A DNA stretch of 64,000 nt from Lunatimonas salinarum (GCF_017811155.1 NZ_JACVCV010000018.1:1-64000), one strand, 5' to 3'; numbered from the stretch's first letter, positions 16,837 through 25,944 are shown. Notes: generated by a model not told the origin, from the letters alone. Numbers and translations: made by a program.

Positions 16837-16983
16837 ATTTCAACAATTAACTAATTTCTCCCTGCACGTACTCCCGATCTAATCACCGGGTGCCAAAAGT
16901 CACCTGTACTATTGGAACTACCACCTAAAGATAGTGTATTCGCCTCAATCCAAAAACCGAAAAATGGTGAAAGGCAATCCCAT

Positions 16984-17010
16984 AAAAAAACCCGAGCGTC
17001 ACTCGGGTTT
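16984..17010 (-). terminator. Rho-independent terminator of the molybdenum hydroxylase operon
   Basis: A perfect 9-bp stem AAACCCGAG / CTCGGGTTT (16988-16996 with 17002-17010, loop of five). On the minus strand the stem runs into seven T. It begins 8 bp after the stop of the gene at 17018. Confidence 0.88.
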
Positions 17011-17017
17011 AAAAAGG

Positions 17018-19309
17018 TCAGCCCAGCCGAAAGGGAAGTTGGTATACCCGCTTGCCGCTTAGCTTATAATAGGCGTTTGCCAATGCGGGGGCCAAGGGAG
17101 GTACCGGTGGTTCACCCACGCCGGTAGGCTTGCGGGAACTCTCTATGATGTGCACATGAATCTTTTGGGGTGACTCCGGCATGCGCACCAGTTGGTATCC
17201 GTCAAAATTGTTCTGCTCTACCTGCCCGTTTTTTAGGGTAATGGCAGAGGTGTTGGCTATACTGGTCCCAAAGATCGCCCCTCCTTCAAACTGGGAGCGA
17301 ACCCGATCGGTGTTTACGGCGATTCCGCAATCTACGGCATAGTGCACCACCGGGATAGTGATCTTGCCATCTGACCCCCTTCGCAATTCTACCACACAGG
17401 CCACATATGTCAGAAAACTCTTGTGCACGGCAAAACCCATGGCCGTGCCGGCAGGGAGTGATTTTCCCCATCCCGACTCCTCCGCCACCCGGCGTATGAC
17501 CCCTTTGAGTCGGGCGGTTTCCCAAGGAAAGTCATCCAGTGATTCGCCATAATTCCCGAAGTCACCTTTTATCTCTCCCTCAAAGTTCAGTTTTCCGTCG
17601 TCTGCCAACATCTCCAGGTTAAACGCTACGGGATCTTTGCCGCAGGCCTCCGCCACCTCATCCATCATGGAACAAATCGCAAAAGCATGGTGAATATTAC
17701 TTACAGACCTCATCCATCCGATTCGGGTATGGGCTTTGGATTCGTGGGTTTCGATACGGATGTGGGGTACTTGAAAGGGATAGTCTATGCAGCCCAGTCC
17801 CAATTCTCCGTCAGACGGATGCAACTCTTCGGTATTTGAGGTAGCACCGATGGCGGGAAAAACGGTGTGATGATTCCATCCTGTAAGTCGCCGGTTTCCA
17901 TCTAGCGTGACCCGAATACGCTGCGCACTGTGTGAATGAAAAAAATCATGGTGAAGGTCATCTTCTCTGGTCCATTGCACCCGGATGGGCATACCTGTTT
18001 CCTTTGCCAATAGGGCCGCCTCTACCAAAAAATCCGGCTTGGACTTCCGTCCAAAGGCCCCTCCCAGCAGGGTGACGTTTACCGTAATATCAGCCAAGGA
18101 AATACCGGTTGCCTCTGCCACCGATTCCCTCGCCCACTGTGGATGCTGCGTTGGTGCCCAAATGTCAAATTTGCCACCTTCCCAGCGAGCAATGGCCGCC
18201 GGCGGCTCGATGGTGGCATGTGCATAGAATGGGGCTTCATATACCCGGTCTATCACTTGGGAGGCTTGAGCCAGCGCCGACTGAAAATCACCTCGCTCAC
18301 GCCGCACCATGCCGTCATTTTGGGTACTGGCCTTCATTTCCTCTAACTGTTGCCGAGAGTCATAATTAGCGTTGGGACCCATATCCCACTCGATCTCAAG
18401 GGCCTTTCTACCCTGAATCGCAGCCCAAGTATGGTCGGCAATGACCGCAAGTCCTTCCAAGGGCTTGTTCAATCCAGGAGGAATGCCAGAACCCGCAATC
18501 TTGACCACCTGCCGAACACCGGGCACAGCCAGTGCTTTTTCATCATTGTAGGATAGGATTTTGGCTCCGACTACCGGGGACCGGGCGATCACGGCGATTT
18601 TCATCCCGGGTAGGTCTACGTCTGCCCCAAACACTGCTTTACCGGTAACGAAGTCGTGCAAATCAACTATGGGCGTATCTTTACCCACCAGCTTGTAGGC
18701 AGAAAAATCCTTTAACGACACCTGACTCGGATCGGGAAGTGGCAGTGCCTGCGCCTTGGAGGCGATCTCACCAAAGCCAAAAGACCGACCACTCCCGGCA
18801 TGGCTGATCCGGCCATTTTCAGCTACACATTCCGAAGCCTCCACGCCCCATTCTGCAGCCGCAGCCTGAATCAACAGGTACCGGGCGGTGGCACCGGCCT
18901 GACGCATGGGTTCGTAAAACATCCTTACCGAGAAGGATCCGTCGGTATTCTGATTTCCATAGGTGTCTTCGTCACCCACTGCTTGCTCGATCTTCACTTC
19001 GCTCCAGTCTGCTCCCAACTCGTCCGCGACGATCATTGGCAGGGAAGTACGTATACCTTGCCCCATTTCGGAGCGGTGCGCGATAATCGTAACGGTGCCG
19101 TCGGGATCGATTCGCAAGTAGGCATTTGGCGAAAACATGCCTTCACCGTCCTTGGTGCTGCACTGAAAAGTGACGCCTAGCATCAGCCCTCCCCCGGCCA
19201 AGGCGCCCAGCTTCAAAAAATCCCTTCGGGAAGATTTGTAAATTCGGGTAGTGGAGGAGTCCTTTTTGGGGAAACGTAGAAACGGAAATTTAGGGATCAT
19301 GGATTTCAT
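17018..19309 (-). CDS. Molybdopterin-binding large subunit, xanthine dehydrogenase family (IorB-like)
   Basis: A 763-residue molybdenum hydroxylase large subunit of the isoquinoline 1-oxidoreductase beta type. It begins with a Tat signal (SSR28R29DFLKLG), so the folded holoenzyme is exported. Molybdopterin-binding motifs include GGAFGRKSKPDF and the C-terminal TGVGEPPVPPLAPALANAYY, whose GVGEP glutamate is the family's catalytic base. It would hydroxylate an aldehyde or N-heterocycle, with electrons passing to the [2Fe-2S] subunit encoded 15 bp upstream (19325-19777). Related enzymes often use a c-type cytochrome as acceptor; none is next to these genes. The substrate is unknown. Confidence 0.93.
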   Translation of the reverse strand: MKSMIPKFPFLRFPKKDSSTTRIYKSSRRDFLKLGALAGGGLMLGVTFQCSTKDGEGMFSPNAYLRIDPDGTVTIIAHRSEMGQGIRTSLPMIVADELGADWSEVKIEQAVGDEDTYGNQNTDGSFSVRMFYEPMRQAGATARYLLIQAAAAEWGVEASECVAENGRISHAGSGRSFGFGEIASKAQALPLPDPSQVSLKDFSAYKLVGKDTPIVDLHDFVTGKAVFGADVDLPGMKIAVIARSPVVGAKILSYNDEKALAVPGVRQVVKIAGSGIPPGLNKPLEGLAVIADHTWAAIQGRKALEIEWDMGPNANYDSRQQLEEMKASTQNDGMVRRERGDFQSALAQASQVIDRVYEAPFYAHATIEPPAAIARWEGGKFDIWAPTQHPQWARESVAEATGISLADITVNVTLLGGAFGRKSKPDFLVEAALLAKETGMPIRVQWTREDDLHHDFFHSHSAQRIRVTLDGNRRLTGWNHHTVFPAIGATSNTEELHPSDGELGLGCIDYPFQVPHIRIETHESKAHTRIGWMRSVSNIHHAFAICSMMDEVAEACGKDPVAFNLEMLADDGKLNFEGEIKGDFGNYGESLDDFPWETARLKGVIRRVAEESGWGKSLPAGTAMGFAVHKSFLTYVACVVELRRGSDGKITIPVVHYAVDCGIAVNTDRVRSQFEGGAIFGTSIANTSAITLKNGQVEQNNFDGYQLVRMPESPQKIHVHIIESSRKPTGVGEPPVPPLAPALANAYYKLSGKRVYQLPFRLG

Positions 19310-19324
19310 TGTTTTGGCGTAAAA

Positions 19325-19777
19325 CTAGCGGGTGGTGCTTAAGATGGCTTCTTTGATGCGATTATAGGTGCCGCAGCGGCAAAGATTGCCCGCCATCGCC
19401 TGATCTATTTCCGCATCCGAGGGAGAAGGGTTTCGTTTCAGCAGGGCGGTAGCGTTCATGATCTGACCCACCTGACAGTAACCACACTGCGGAACGTTGT
19501 GCGCTACCCAAGCTTCTTGTACCGGATGACTGCCGTCTTCCGACAATCCTTCGATGGTGGTGATCGCCTGGCTACCGACCTCCGAAACCGGCAGGGAGCA
19601 GGATCGAACCGCAACATCGCCAAGCAAAACCGTACAGGCACCACAGAGAGCCTGACCGCATCCAAATTTAGTGCCCTTCATACCAAGTAAGTCTCGAATT
19701 ACCCACAAAAGGGGCATTTCCTCCGGTGCTTCTATTGTTTGCTGGGAACCGTTAATAGTCAGTGTGTAATTTGCCAT
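19325..19777 (-). CDS. [2Fe-2S] small subunit of the molybdenum hydroxylase (IorA-like)
   Basis: A 150-residue protein with two [2Fe-2S] clusters. The plant-ferredoxin-like N-terminal part has C40, C45, C48 ([10 protein letters not shown]) and C60; the helical C-terminal part has C98, C101, C133 and C135 ([14 protein letters not shown]). Both sets of four ligands are complete. The frame extends upstream to 19834, but the added 19 residues are not family-like and the ATG at 19777 ([13 protein letters not shown]) matches the usual start. It forms a heterodimer with the large subunit downstream (15-bp gap) and carries electrons from molybdenum to an outside acceptor. It lacks its own Tat signal and is presumably exported with its partner. 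Confidence 0.93.
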   Translation of the reverse strand: MANYTLTINGSQQTIEAPEEMPLLWVIRDLLGMKGTKFGCGQALCGACTVLLGDVAVRSCSLPVSEVGSQAITTIEGLSEDGSHPVQEAWVAHNVPQCGYCQVGQIMNATALLKRNPSPSDAEIDQAMAGNLCRCGTYNRIKEAILSTTR

Positions 19778-19942
19778 AGCGTGATAAATAAGTGTGTCGA
19801 TAGTAAAGTTACATTTTTTTCTAAAGAATGTCACCTAAAAGCAATTTAATTTGCCCAATGTAAGATCTTGTGTTATAATTCATTCAGTTGCCAAAAATAG
19901 CCAAATAACCCCTTCCTTCTGCGAGTAAAAAACCCCTCCCTC

Positions 19943-20572
19943 TCAACCCCCATCAGCTAGGTTATCCTCCTTCCGAAACACCTTCGCCACCATGAAGCCC
20001 CTTTGCCACTCCACCTGCTGCTGCACCTTCCATCCAAACCGCTCAAAAAACGTGTCGTAAGCAGGTAAGTCACGTCGAGGGTGATTCACCAACAACCGAA
20101 AAAACTGTATCATAGTCTTCCATACAGCCTTTTTGTGGGCTTTTGGGTAAAAATCCACCACCAGCCATCGCGTCCCGGGCAGCACCCGTCTACCTACCTC
20201 CCCAAAGAAACGGTCGAGTTCCCTGTCATCCAAAATATCCAGCAGATACTGGGTCATCACCACATCAAACACCCTCGTAGGCGGCACTTGTGCCATGGAA
20301 TCCACGAAATCGACGTTTCCAGAGGCAATCCTATCCTTGGCAAGTATCGTCATTCGCACAGATGGCTCCACATACACGACACCACCGAAACGGCCCACCC
20401 GATGCAGCAAATATGGCAGATTTAGCCCGCTGCCCCCACCGCAATACAGTACCTGATCGCCTGGCATCACCTGATCCAAAAGAGCGAATTTGCTGCGGGT
20501 ATGATCGCGGCCCAGCACCAACCTGGCTAGAAAATCATATACCGAAGCAATCCGATCGTAGTTGTTTTGCAC
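19943..20572 (-). CDS. Class I SAM-dependent methyltransferase
   Basis: A 209-residue Rossmann-type methyltransferase. The start region (NNYDRIASVYDFLARLV) is the pattern seen before the SAM fold in UbiE/COQ5-like enzymes. Motif I is VLYCGGGSGLNLPYL at residues 41-55, with Tyr-Cys where most members have an Asp. Motif II ends in the acidic residue of VVYVEPS, and VFDVVMTQYLLDIL is the motif IV region. It lies 14 bp downstream of a UbiA-like prenyltransferase gene on the same strand. A joint role in modifying a prenylated quinone or another lipid is inferred only from that pairing. Confidence 0.8.
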   Translation of the reverse strand: MQNNYDRIASVYDFLARLVLGRDHTRSKFALLDQVMPGDQVLYCGGGSGLNLPYLLHRVGRFGGVVYVEPSVRMTILAKDRIASGNVDFVDSMAQVPPTRVFDVVMTQYLLDILDDRELDRFFGEVGRRVLPGTRWLVVDFYPKAHKKAVWKTMIQFFRLLVNHPRRDLPAYDTFFERFGWKVQQQVEWQRGFMVAKVFRKEDNLADGG

Positions 20573-20586
20573 GGCCTTAGGAATTA

Positions 20587-21459
20587 TTAGAGCGGTAACA
20601 GAATAAGCACTACGGGCATCAGAAACGATAACTCCAACCTCCTCCGTACGGACTCTTTAGGGAATTTGCTGTACGAAAGGAAGTACCTCACATGCCAGGT
20701 ATACATCAACAGGAGCAAAACAGTGAATACATGGTAATAAGAAGGCAGTAGAAACAACAATACCAAGAAATAAACCAACCCCAGCATGCCCACCCACTGC
20801 AACGCTTTCTTGGCCAATCGATGACCTAAAAAGGTAGCCAATGAACGCTGTCCTGAAAGCTTGTCTGTCTTGCAGTCCAAAAGGGAAAGGAATACCAGAT
20901 TATACCAGGCCAGCAAAAAATATCCAAAGGCGATAGCTATCCAAGCAAGGTTCAATGTGGGAAGTTCTTTATTAAACAGCGGCAATAAGAGAATGCCCAA
21001 CACGTAAAACAGGGCTATGCTGGTTTCTTTCCAAGGGGCAAGCGGTTGTTTGTAGTATTGGGTGAGGAGCAAATTCAAAAGTATCAGCCCTCCCAGCATC
21101 AGTGCTGCAGCAAAGAGTTGCTTCGACGGCAGCAAAAGAAAAGCCCCGACTACCACGACCACGGCAGCCACGGGCAGCGCCACCCGAAGCACGCTAAAGT
21201 ACCGCTGATGAAACCTGTGCCTCGGGGAGGCATGGCTTGTCTGCATATGACGGGCATCTAGAAGATGATCAAAGGTATAAATAACCCAAACAGACAGTGC
21301 CATCAACACAAAAGCCGCTAAAGCCAGCTCCACCCGAAACAATCTGGCAAAAAAATACATTCCTGCACAGGCGCCAAACGCAACATCTAACGAGAGAAAA
21401 TGAGCCAGTCTGTAAAATCTGCATGCCATCACCCCAAAGTTAGGCAATAGAATAGGCAA
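20587..21459 (-). CDS. UbiA-like prenyltransferase family membrane protein
   Basis: A 290-residue integral membrane protein with eight or nine hydrophobic segments. The two aspartate motifs of the UbiA superfamily are present in reduced form: D64HLLD68 in YTFDHLLDAR after the second helix, and D195CKTD199 in LLDCKTDKLSGQRSLATFLG, where the conserved RSLA-x-x-LG tail is also seen. UbiA enzymes move an isoprenoid diphosphate to an aromatic or lipid acceptor with Mg2+ bound at these aspartates. The first motif lacks the usual leading Asn, so substrate and even activity are open. It is the first gene of a two-gene unit with the methyltransferase and diverges from the SGNH hydrolase at 21509 across 49 bp. 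Confidence 0.72.
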   Translation of the reverse strand: MPILLPNFGVMACRFYRLAHFLSLDVAFGACAGMYFFARLFRVELALAAFVLMALSVWVIYTFDHLLDARHMQTSHASPRHRFHQRYFSVLRVALPVAAVVVVVGAFLLLPSKQLFAAALMLGGLILLNLLLTQYYKQPLAPWKETSIALFYVLGILLLPLFNKELPTLNLAWIAIAFGYFLLAWYNLVFLSLLDCKTDKLSGQRSLATFLGHRLAKKALQWVGMLGLVYFLVLLFLLPSYYHVFTVLLLLMYTWHVRYFLSYSKFPKESVRRRLELSFLMPVVLILLPL

Positions 21460-21508
21460 AAGACATCAAAAAAAGCGTAATTTACCAACTCAACTAACCG
21501 ACGAATCG
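21460..21508. promoter_or_regulatory. Short divergent promoter region
   Basis: Only 49 bp separate the starts of the UbiA-like gene (minus) and the first SGNH hydrolase (plus), so this stretch and the first codons must hold both promoters. No exact TAnnTTTG element was found. The next in-frame ATG of the UbiA-like gene (MACRFYRLAH, ten codons in) could be the true start, which would widen the gap. Confidence 0.3.
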
Positions 21509-22147
21509 ATGAAGAAATGGTATATAGTGTGGATTGTCTGGGCTGCGATTGCGATGGATGCCTTTGCCCAAGAGCCTAAACGGGTTGCCTGTGTGGGAAA
21601 CAGCATCACCCAAGGACCTGGACGGGATAACATCAATAGTTATCCCCTGATGATGCAAAAGCTGTTAGGGGATGCCTATGAGGTAAAAAACTTCGGCGTG
21701 AGCGGAAGTACCCTGCTGAAAAAAGGGGATATGCCCTATTGGGAGCAAGCGCAATACCAACAAGCGTTGGATTTCAGGCCGGACATTCTGGTCATCAAGC
21801 TGGGCACCAATGACTCCAAACCCCAAAACTGGGCTTTCAAGGACGCATTCCTCTCAGACTATCAAGACATGTTAAATGCATTCCTCGCCGTGATGCCGGA
21901 GGATGGAAAGATTTATGTCTGCCTCCCCGTACCTGTGTTTGAAGACAACTGGGGTATCACCGAATCGGTCATCGTCAAAGAAATGACCCCTCAGATCAAA
22001 AAGGCCGCCCGAGGGGCCAAGGCATCCATCATTGACCTGCACAGGCCTTTTGCTAAAAAGAAAGGCCTCTTTCCGGATGGGGTACATCCAAATGCAGAAG
22101 GCAATGCACAGATGGCGGAGATTATTGCGGAAAGAATCAGCAAATAA
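21509..22147 (+). CDS. Exported SGNH/GDSL hydrolase
   Basis: A 212-residue secreted esterase-type protein. The signal peptide is cleaved near residue 20 (DAFAQ). SGNH blocks are all visible: block I with the nucleophile S32 in CVGNSITQG, block II Gly in FGVSGST, block III N101 in KLGTNDSK, and block V D190/H193 in PDGVHPNAEGN. The layout is that of sialate O-acetylesterase-like and similar carbohydrate esterases. The true substrate is not readable. It is the first of two tandem SGNH genes, 14 bp before the second. Confidence 0.88.
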   Translation: MKKWYIVWIVWAAIAMDAFAQEPKRVACVGNSITQGPGRDNINSYPLMMQKLLGDAYEVKNFGVSGSTLLKKGDMPYWEQAQYQQALDFRPDILVIKLGTNDSKPQNWAFKDAFLSDYQDMLNAFLAVMPEDGKIYVCLPVPVFEDNWGITESVIVKEMTPQIKKAARGAKASIIDLHRPFAKKKGLFPDGVHPNAEGNAQMAEIIAERISK

Positions 22148-22161
22148 CTAGGAATAAATTC

Positions 22162-23097
22162 GTGAAACGGCACCTCGTTATCCTCGTTTTAACTGGCCTT
22201 CTCGTTGGCGCGGTACAGGCCCAGACCAGCTATCCCATCCGTAAAGAGGCCAAACGCGTGTTATTTATCGGCAATAGCATCACCTATGCCGCCCATTACG
22301 TAGACTTTACCATTGCGGCCTTTTACTTGGAAAACCCAGGCACCAAGATGGAAGCCATCAACGTAGGCTTACCCAGCGAAACTGCCAGTGGACTTTCCGA
22401 GCCCGGACATGCAGGTGGGCGCTTTCCCCGTCCCTACCTGCACGATCGGCTGGAAAGGATCTTGGAAAAAGTGAAGCCAGATGTGGTTGTTTCCTGCTAT
22501 GGCATGAACGACGGCATCTACCTGCCGCTGGACGAGGAGCGGTTTGCAAGGTATCGGGAAGGTATCGAGCGTTTGCACGCAGCGGTGACACAGCGATCCA
22601 TTCCCATCATCCACCTCACCCCTCCAATTTTTGACCCGAAGAAAGATCCCGCTTACGCAGAAGTGCTGGATACTTATTCTGAATGGCTCATTTCCCAACG
22701 AAAGAACTCGCAGTGGCAGGTAATAGATCTACACTTTCCGATGAAGGAACACCTGATAGCCAAGCGCCAAACAAATCCCGATTTCTTCTTGGCTGAGGAT
22801 GCGGTACATCCAAACGAAATCGGCCACTGGATCATGGCCCAGGCACTATTGGACGGATTGGGATTCCCTGAGGCGAAAAACATGGCCTCGCCGGATGCAT
22901 ACTTTGACTCCAAGCCCTCCGGTCAAGATGTCCTGGCGTTGGTAAAAGCCGCTCAGTCACTGACCAAAGATGCCTGGCTGACCCATATTGGGCACGACCG
23001 CCCGGGGATGAAAGCAGGCGTACCGCTAAAGCAGGCAACGAAGGAAAGCAACAAACTCCGAAAAGAGATCCGTAAACTTTGCCGTTCGGCTTTTTGA
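22162..23097 (+). CDS. Exported SGNH/GDSL hydrolase (second, longer paralogue)
   Basis: A 311-residue secreted SGNH hydrolase starting at a GTG codon. The signal peptide ends near residue 20 (VQAQ). Catalytic blocks: S39 in FIGNSITYAAHYVD, N116 in CYGMNDGIY, D213 and H216 in AEDAVHPNEIGHW. It is about 100 residues longer than its neighbour; the extra part is C-terminal and helical (KAAQSLTKDAWLTHIGHD). Proteins of this kind in Bacteroidota usually act on acetylated or otherwise esterified glycans. It is probably co-transcribed with the 21509 gene. It is convergent with the RNA methyltransferase gene. Confidence 0.86.
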   Translation: MKRHLVILVLTGLLVGAVQAQTSYPIRKEAKRVLFIGNSITYAAHYVDFTIAAFYLENPGTKMEAINVGLPSETASGLSEPGHAGGRFPRPYLHDRLERILEKVKPDVVVSCYGMNDGIYLPLDEERFARYREGIERLHAAVTQRSIPIIHLTPPIFDPKKDPAYAEVLDTYSEWLISQRKNSQWQVIDLHFPMKEHLIAKRQTNPDFFLAEDAVHPNEIGHWIMAQALLDGLGFPEAKNMASPDAYFDSKPSGQDVLALVKAAQSLTKDAWLTHIGHDRPGMKAGVPLKQATKESNKLRKEIRKLCRSAF

Positions 23098-23356
23098 AAC
23101 AGAAAAGGAAGGTTACGTTCGCTGCACAGGTAACACTGAACTCAACAAAAAGGAGGTTAGAAATAGGAGGATGTAGTCGACTTTATACCCAGTCGGAGGA
23201 AGGTGTAACCTAATGTCTTTTCGGAACGGTTCCCCATTCCCGCAAAAAAAACGTCTTAGAGCAACAGCCAAACCTTCGTTCCTTCAGGAAGGGTTACTGA
23301 ATGCGGGTTCCTGCTCGTTGGCACTTCCAGATTCCATAGTTACCACAAAACCCAGG
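23098..23356. other. Convergent intergenic region
   Basis: About 260 bp between the stops of two convergent genes. I see no intact gene and no strong terminator; a weak inverted repeat (AACCTTC ... GAAGGGTT) lies near 23270-23296. Confidence 0.4.
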
Positions 23357-23899
23357 CTAATCCTTATCAAATATTCCCAATTTACCTCCAACATCCCAAA
23401 GCGTGATCCCAATGCTCACAGAAATGTTAAAGGAATGCTTGGTGCCAAGTTGGGGGATTTCTATTACTTGATCCACTTCGCTCACCACACCTTCATCCAC
23501 CCCGAAGACTTCGTTGCCAAAAATCAGTGCATAAGTTATGCCTTGCTCCGGCTGAAAGTGAGTTAGGGCAACACTGTGGGAAGCCTGCTCCAGTGCCACG
23601 GTTTGAATGCCCTCGTTTTTAAGCTTTTTGATCAGTTCCAGGGTGTCGGGCACGTGTTCCCAATCCACCGACTCGGTGGCGCCAAGGGCGGTTTTCTGAA
23701 TCTCCCGGTGGGGTGGCTTTCCCGTTATGCCACAGAGGTATATCTTTTGGATACGGAAGGCATCTCCGGTACGAAAGGCAGAACCTACATTGTTTAAGCT
23801 GCGAACATTGTCCAGCACCAGAATCAACGGGCTTTTTTCCACAGACTTATACTCCTCCACCGACAGACGTTCCAGCTCGTCCATACTCAATTTCCTCAT
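23357..23899 (-). CDS. TrmH/SpoU family RNA 2'-O-methyltransferase
   Basis: A 180-residue SPOUT-fold enzyme that puts a 2'-O-methyl group on tRNA or rRNA using SAM held in a trefoil knot. Motif 1 is DNVRSLNNVGSAFRTGDAF, motif 2 IFGNEVFGVDEGVV, and motif 3 IPQLGTKHSFNISVSIGI. The arginine of motif 1 and the asparagine of motif 3 needed for activity are present. There is no long N-terminal substrate-binding domain, so this is the short SpoU type. Which RNA position it modifies cannot be read from the sequence. Confidence 0.92.
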   Translation of the reverse strand: MRKLSMDELERLSVEEYKSVEKSPLILVLDNVRSLNNVGSAFRTGDAFRIQKIYLCGITGKPPHREIQKTALGATESVDWEHVPDTLELIKKLKNEGIQTVALEQASHSVALTHFQPEQGITYALIFGNEVFGVDEGVVSEVDQVIEIPQLGTKHSFNISVSIGITLWDVGGKLGIFDKD

Positions 23900-23953
23900 G
23901 CTTTTATCGCGTTTTCCGGACGCAAAGATAGTAGTATGGGCCTATTTTTTAGG

Positions 23954-25111
23954 TTATTCATCAACTTGGATACGCTCAAGGGCTTTTTCCATGGTCAGGA
24001 TCCCCGAATTTAGCTGCAATAGATCCGTTACATCGACGGTTAGGTGAACAAATTCGGGAAGTTCTGCGCGTGGGTATCCCCCAAACCGTATGCTTAAAAC
24101 CAATTTTTCGTCTTCCCTCAAGCTCTTAAGGGTCCTGCCGTAAGTGAGCATATTTCCCTTTAATTCTTCGATAAACCGGGGATATTCCTCCGCTAGTTTC
24201 TCTGTATCCGGTTCTATGTTTCCAGCACTGCCCATACTTTGTCGCAGAATAAAACTATACATACTTTCATCCGGTCTTGTGAGCATATTGAGGTGGTAGA
24301 TCACGCCAAAGTCCGGAATACGGTCGTAAAAGGCATAGCCGGTGTAGTAAAAAGTCTCGGAAAGATCCGGTCGGTACAGTCGGTCGAAGATATTGGCCAA
24401 AAGCTCCAAGTCCTGCTCCTTGGACGGATCTTCCCCGGCATAGCTGATTTTGGATAGCATTTCCTCCTTTGTAAGCTGCCCATTTTGATATGCGATTAAG
24501 TCACCGAATACAACCTCGGCAGCAAAACGCTGCGTTCTTCCGGTGACGTTAGAAGCTTGAAATTGCGGCACAAAGCGCCCTCCCGAAACAAAAGGCGAAC
24601 GCTCTTCCACGATTTTGATCCGGTCCTCGGGACCCAATTGGGTGAACAAGTGGGCATAATCCAAGAAGTACTCTGCCACAAGTTGCTTGGAGCGCAAGGT
24701 GTGTGCCTGCTCTAGGCTATCGCGGTCGAATGGGTTGCCTGGTATAGGACTCATTGTTCGAGTACTGTCCAACAAGGAACGTCCGATTCGGATCTGTGAT
24801 CCCCGGTGGGGTACAGTACCTGACAGTGGCTTTCCGTTGGGTGATTGCAAAAATCGGATATTGGGTGCCACAGATACTGAGGCATGGGCAGGCAGGGTCA
24901 TCATGACGCCAAAGCCACTGAGGTATTGAGCCTGCCTACGGTCGTCCCGGCGGCTGACCAAAAAATCCTGGTCGGGCTCGAAGAGGCTGTTTAGAATCGC
25001 ACTGGCCACTTTCAGTTCGCGCTGCATGCGGTCGCGGTCAATCTCCTGGCATAAGGCGAACTGACTTCCGGATAGGAATACCAAAATCAAAATAATCATG
25101 CTCGATTTCAT
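23954..25111 (-). CDS. Exported protein of unknown function in a sigma-factor operon
   Basis: A 385-residue protein with a signal peptide (MKSSMIILILVFLSGSQFAL, cleavage near CQ). The rest is soluble with mixed helices and strands and no recognised domain. Its ATG overlaps the stop of the anti-sigma-like gene by four bases (ATGA), so it is translationally coupled to it and is the third gene of an ECF-type sigma operon. It has no lipobox at the expected place and no metal-binding motif. It may be a periplasmic partner or effector of the sigma circuit; this is inference from position only. Confidence 0.75.
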   Translation of the reverse strand: MKSSMIILILVFLSGSQFALCQEIDRDRMQRELKVASAILNSLFEPDQDFLVSRRDDRRQAQYLSGFGVMMTLPAHASVSVAPNIRFLQSPNGKPLSGTVPHRGSQIRIGRSLLDSTRTMSPIPGNPFDRDSLEQAHTLRSKQLVAEYFLDYAHLFTQLGPEDRIKIVEERSPFVSGGRFVPQFQASNVTGRTQRFAAEVVFGDLIAYQNGQLTKEEMLSKISYAGEDPSKEQDLELLANIFDRLYRPDLSETFYYTGYAFYDRIPDFGVIYHLNMLTRPDESMYSFILRQSMGSAGNIEPDTEKLAEEYPRFIEELKGNMLTYGRTLKSLREDEKLVLSIRFGGYPRAELPEFVHLTVDVTDLLQLNSGILTMEKALERIQVDE

Positions 25112-25944
25112 GGCTGCTTGGGTTTAGAGGTATCTGTTTCGGCTAATAAGTAGTGTAAGAGGTCACTGATCTCCTGTTGCAGTTGTTCATTTTCGTATTG
25201 TATGCCGTTCAGTCTGTCCAACAAGAATACCAGATCCTCCTCCCGTAGCTGTTGGAGGGTTTGCGAGAAATCCTCCAGCAGGGCTTCGGTATACTGCTTT
25301 TGTGCCAGCGCTACCCCTTCCCAATAGGAGGCAAGGTGTAAGGCCTGTTCCTGTTGCGCTGCTTGGAAGGAGGCATCCATGCGCCGTTCCATTCCTGATC
25401 CTATCTTGCCAATTAACTCCTCCTCAGCGACCTGAAACCGCCGGGCTAGTTCTCGATCAAGGGTATTCTCCAGATGGCGAAATAGGGAGTCGACGGGGAA
25501 TTTTTCGGGAGTACGCAGTAGATTTTCAGAGCTATCCGAAACGGTCGCCGCTGCCTGAGGGGTTGGCGAAAATTCAGGATTTCCAAAGCCGATATAGAGT
25601 CCTGTTTGGCCCCAACGTAAATGGAGCTCGGTGGCCTTTGCTGCTACCATCAGGCACACGAGGGCTATTACCAAGGTCGCCGCATACTGAATGGGTTTAG
25701 GGATGCCTTTCGGCAGGGGCAGGTTGGTTTGACGCACCACCGGCTTGGCCAAGGGCAGAGGAGTTTTATCATCTAGGTATTTTAGGCGCTGCCGAAGGGA
25801 AGCAAATTGCGCCAACTCTTGTTTTGCGGCGGGGTTATCTTGGAGGTACTGGGTCATACGCTGGTGCGTCTCGGGATCCAATTCACCGTACAGATAATCG
25901 ATCCAGGCGGTTTCATCAGGGATAAAGCTCATAAGCGGTATCAT
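25108..25944 (-). CDS. Anti-sigma-factor-like single-pass membrane protein
   Basis: A 278-residue protein. The N-terminal cytoplasmic part (WIDYLYGELDPETHQRMTQY) resembles the zinc-less anti-sigma domains that begin with a short acidic helix and a YLxGELxxE-like phrase; no HxxxCxxC zinc motif is present. One transmembrane helix lies at about residues 86-103. The periplasmic part is glutamine/glutamate-rich and probably coiled-coil (about 170-270). Its start codon overlaps the sigma-factor stop (ATGA); an ATG four codons later at 25932 is also possible. The order sigma, anti-sigma, exported protein supports a membrane-held regulator of the adjacent sigma factor. Confidence 0.72.
   Translation of the reverse strand: MIPLMSFIPDETAWIDYLYGELDPETHQRMTQYLQDNPAAKQELAQFASLRQRLKYLDDKTPLPLAKPVVRQTNLPLPKGIPKPIQYAATLVIALVCLMVAAKATELHLRWGQTGLYIGFGNPEFSPTPQAAATVSDSSENLLRTPEKFPVDSLFRHLENTLDRELARRFQVAEEELIGKIGSGMERRMDASFQAAQQEQALHLASYWEGVALAQKQYTEALLEDFSQTLQQLREEDLVFLLDRLNGIQYENEQLQQEISDLLHYLLAETDTSKPKQP

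Noticed and set aside
23213-23566. 117-codon plus-strand frame running into the RNA methyltransferase gene
   Set aside because: Most of it is antisense to a clear SpoU gene, and the unique part has no motif.
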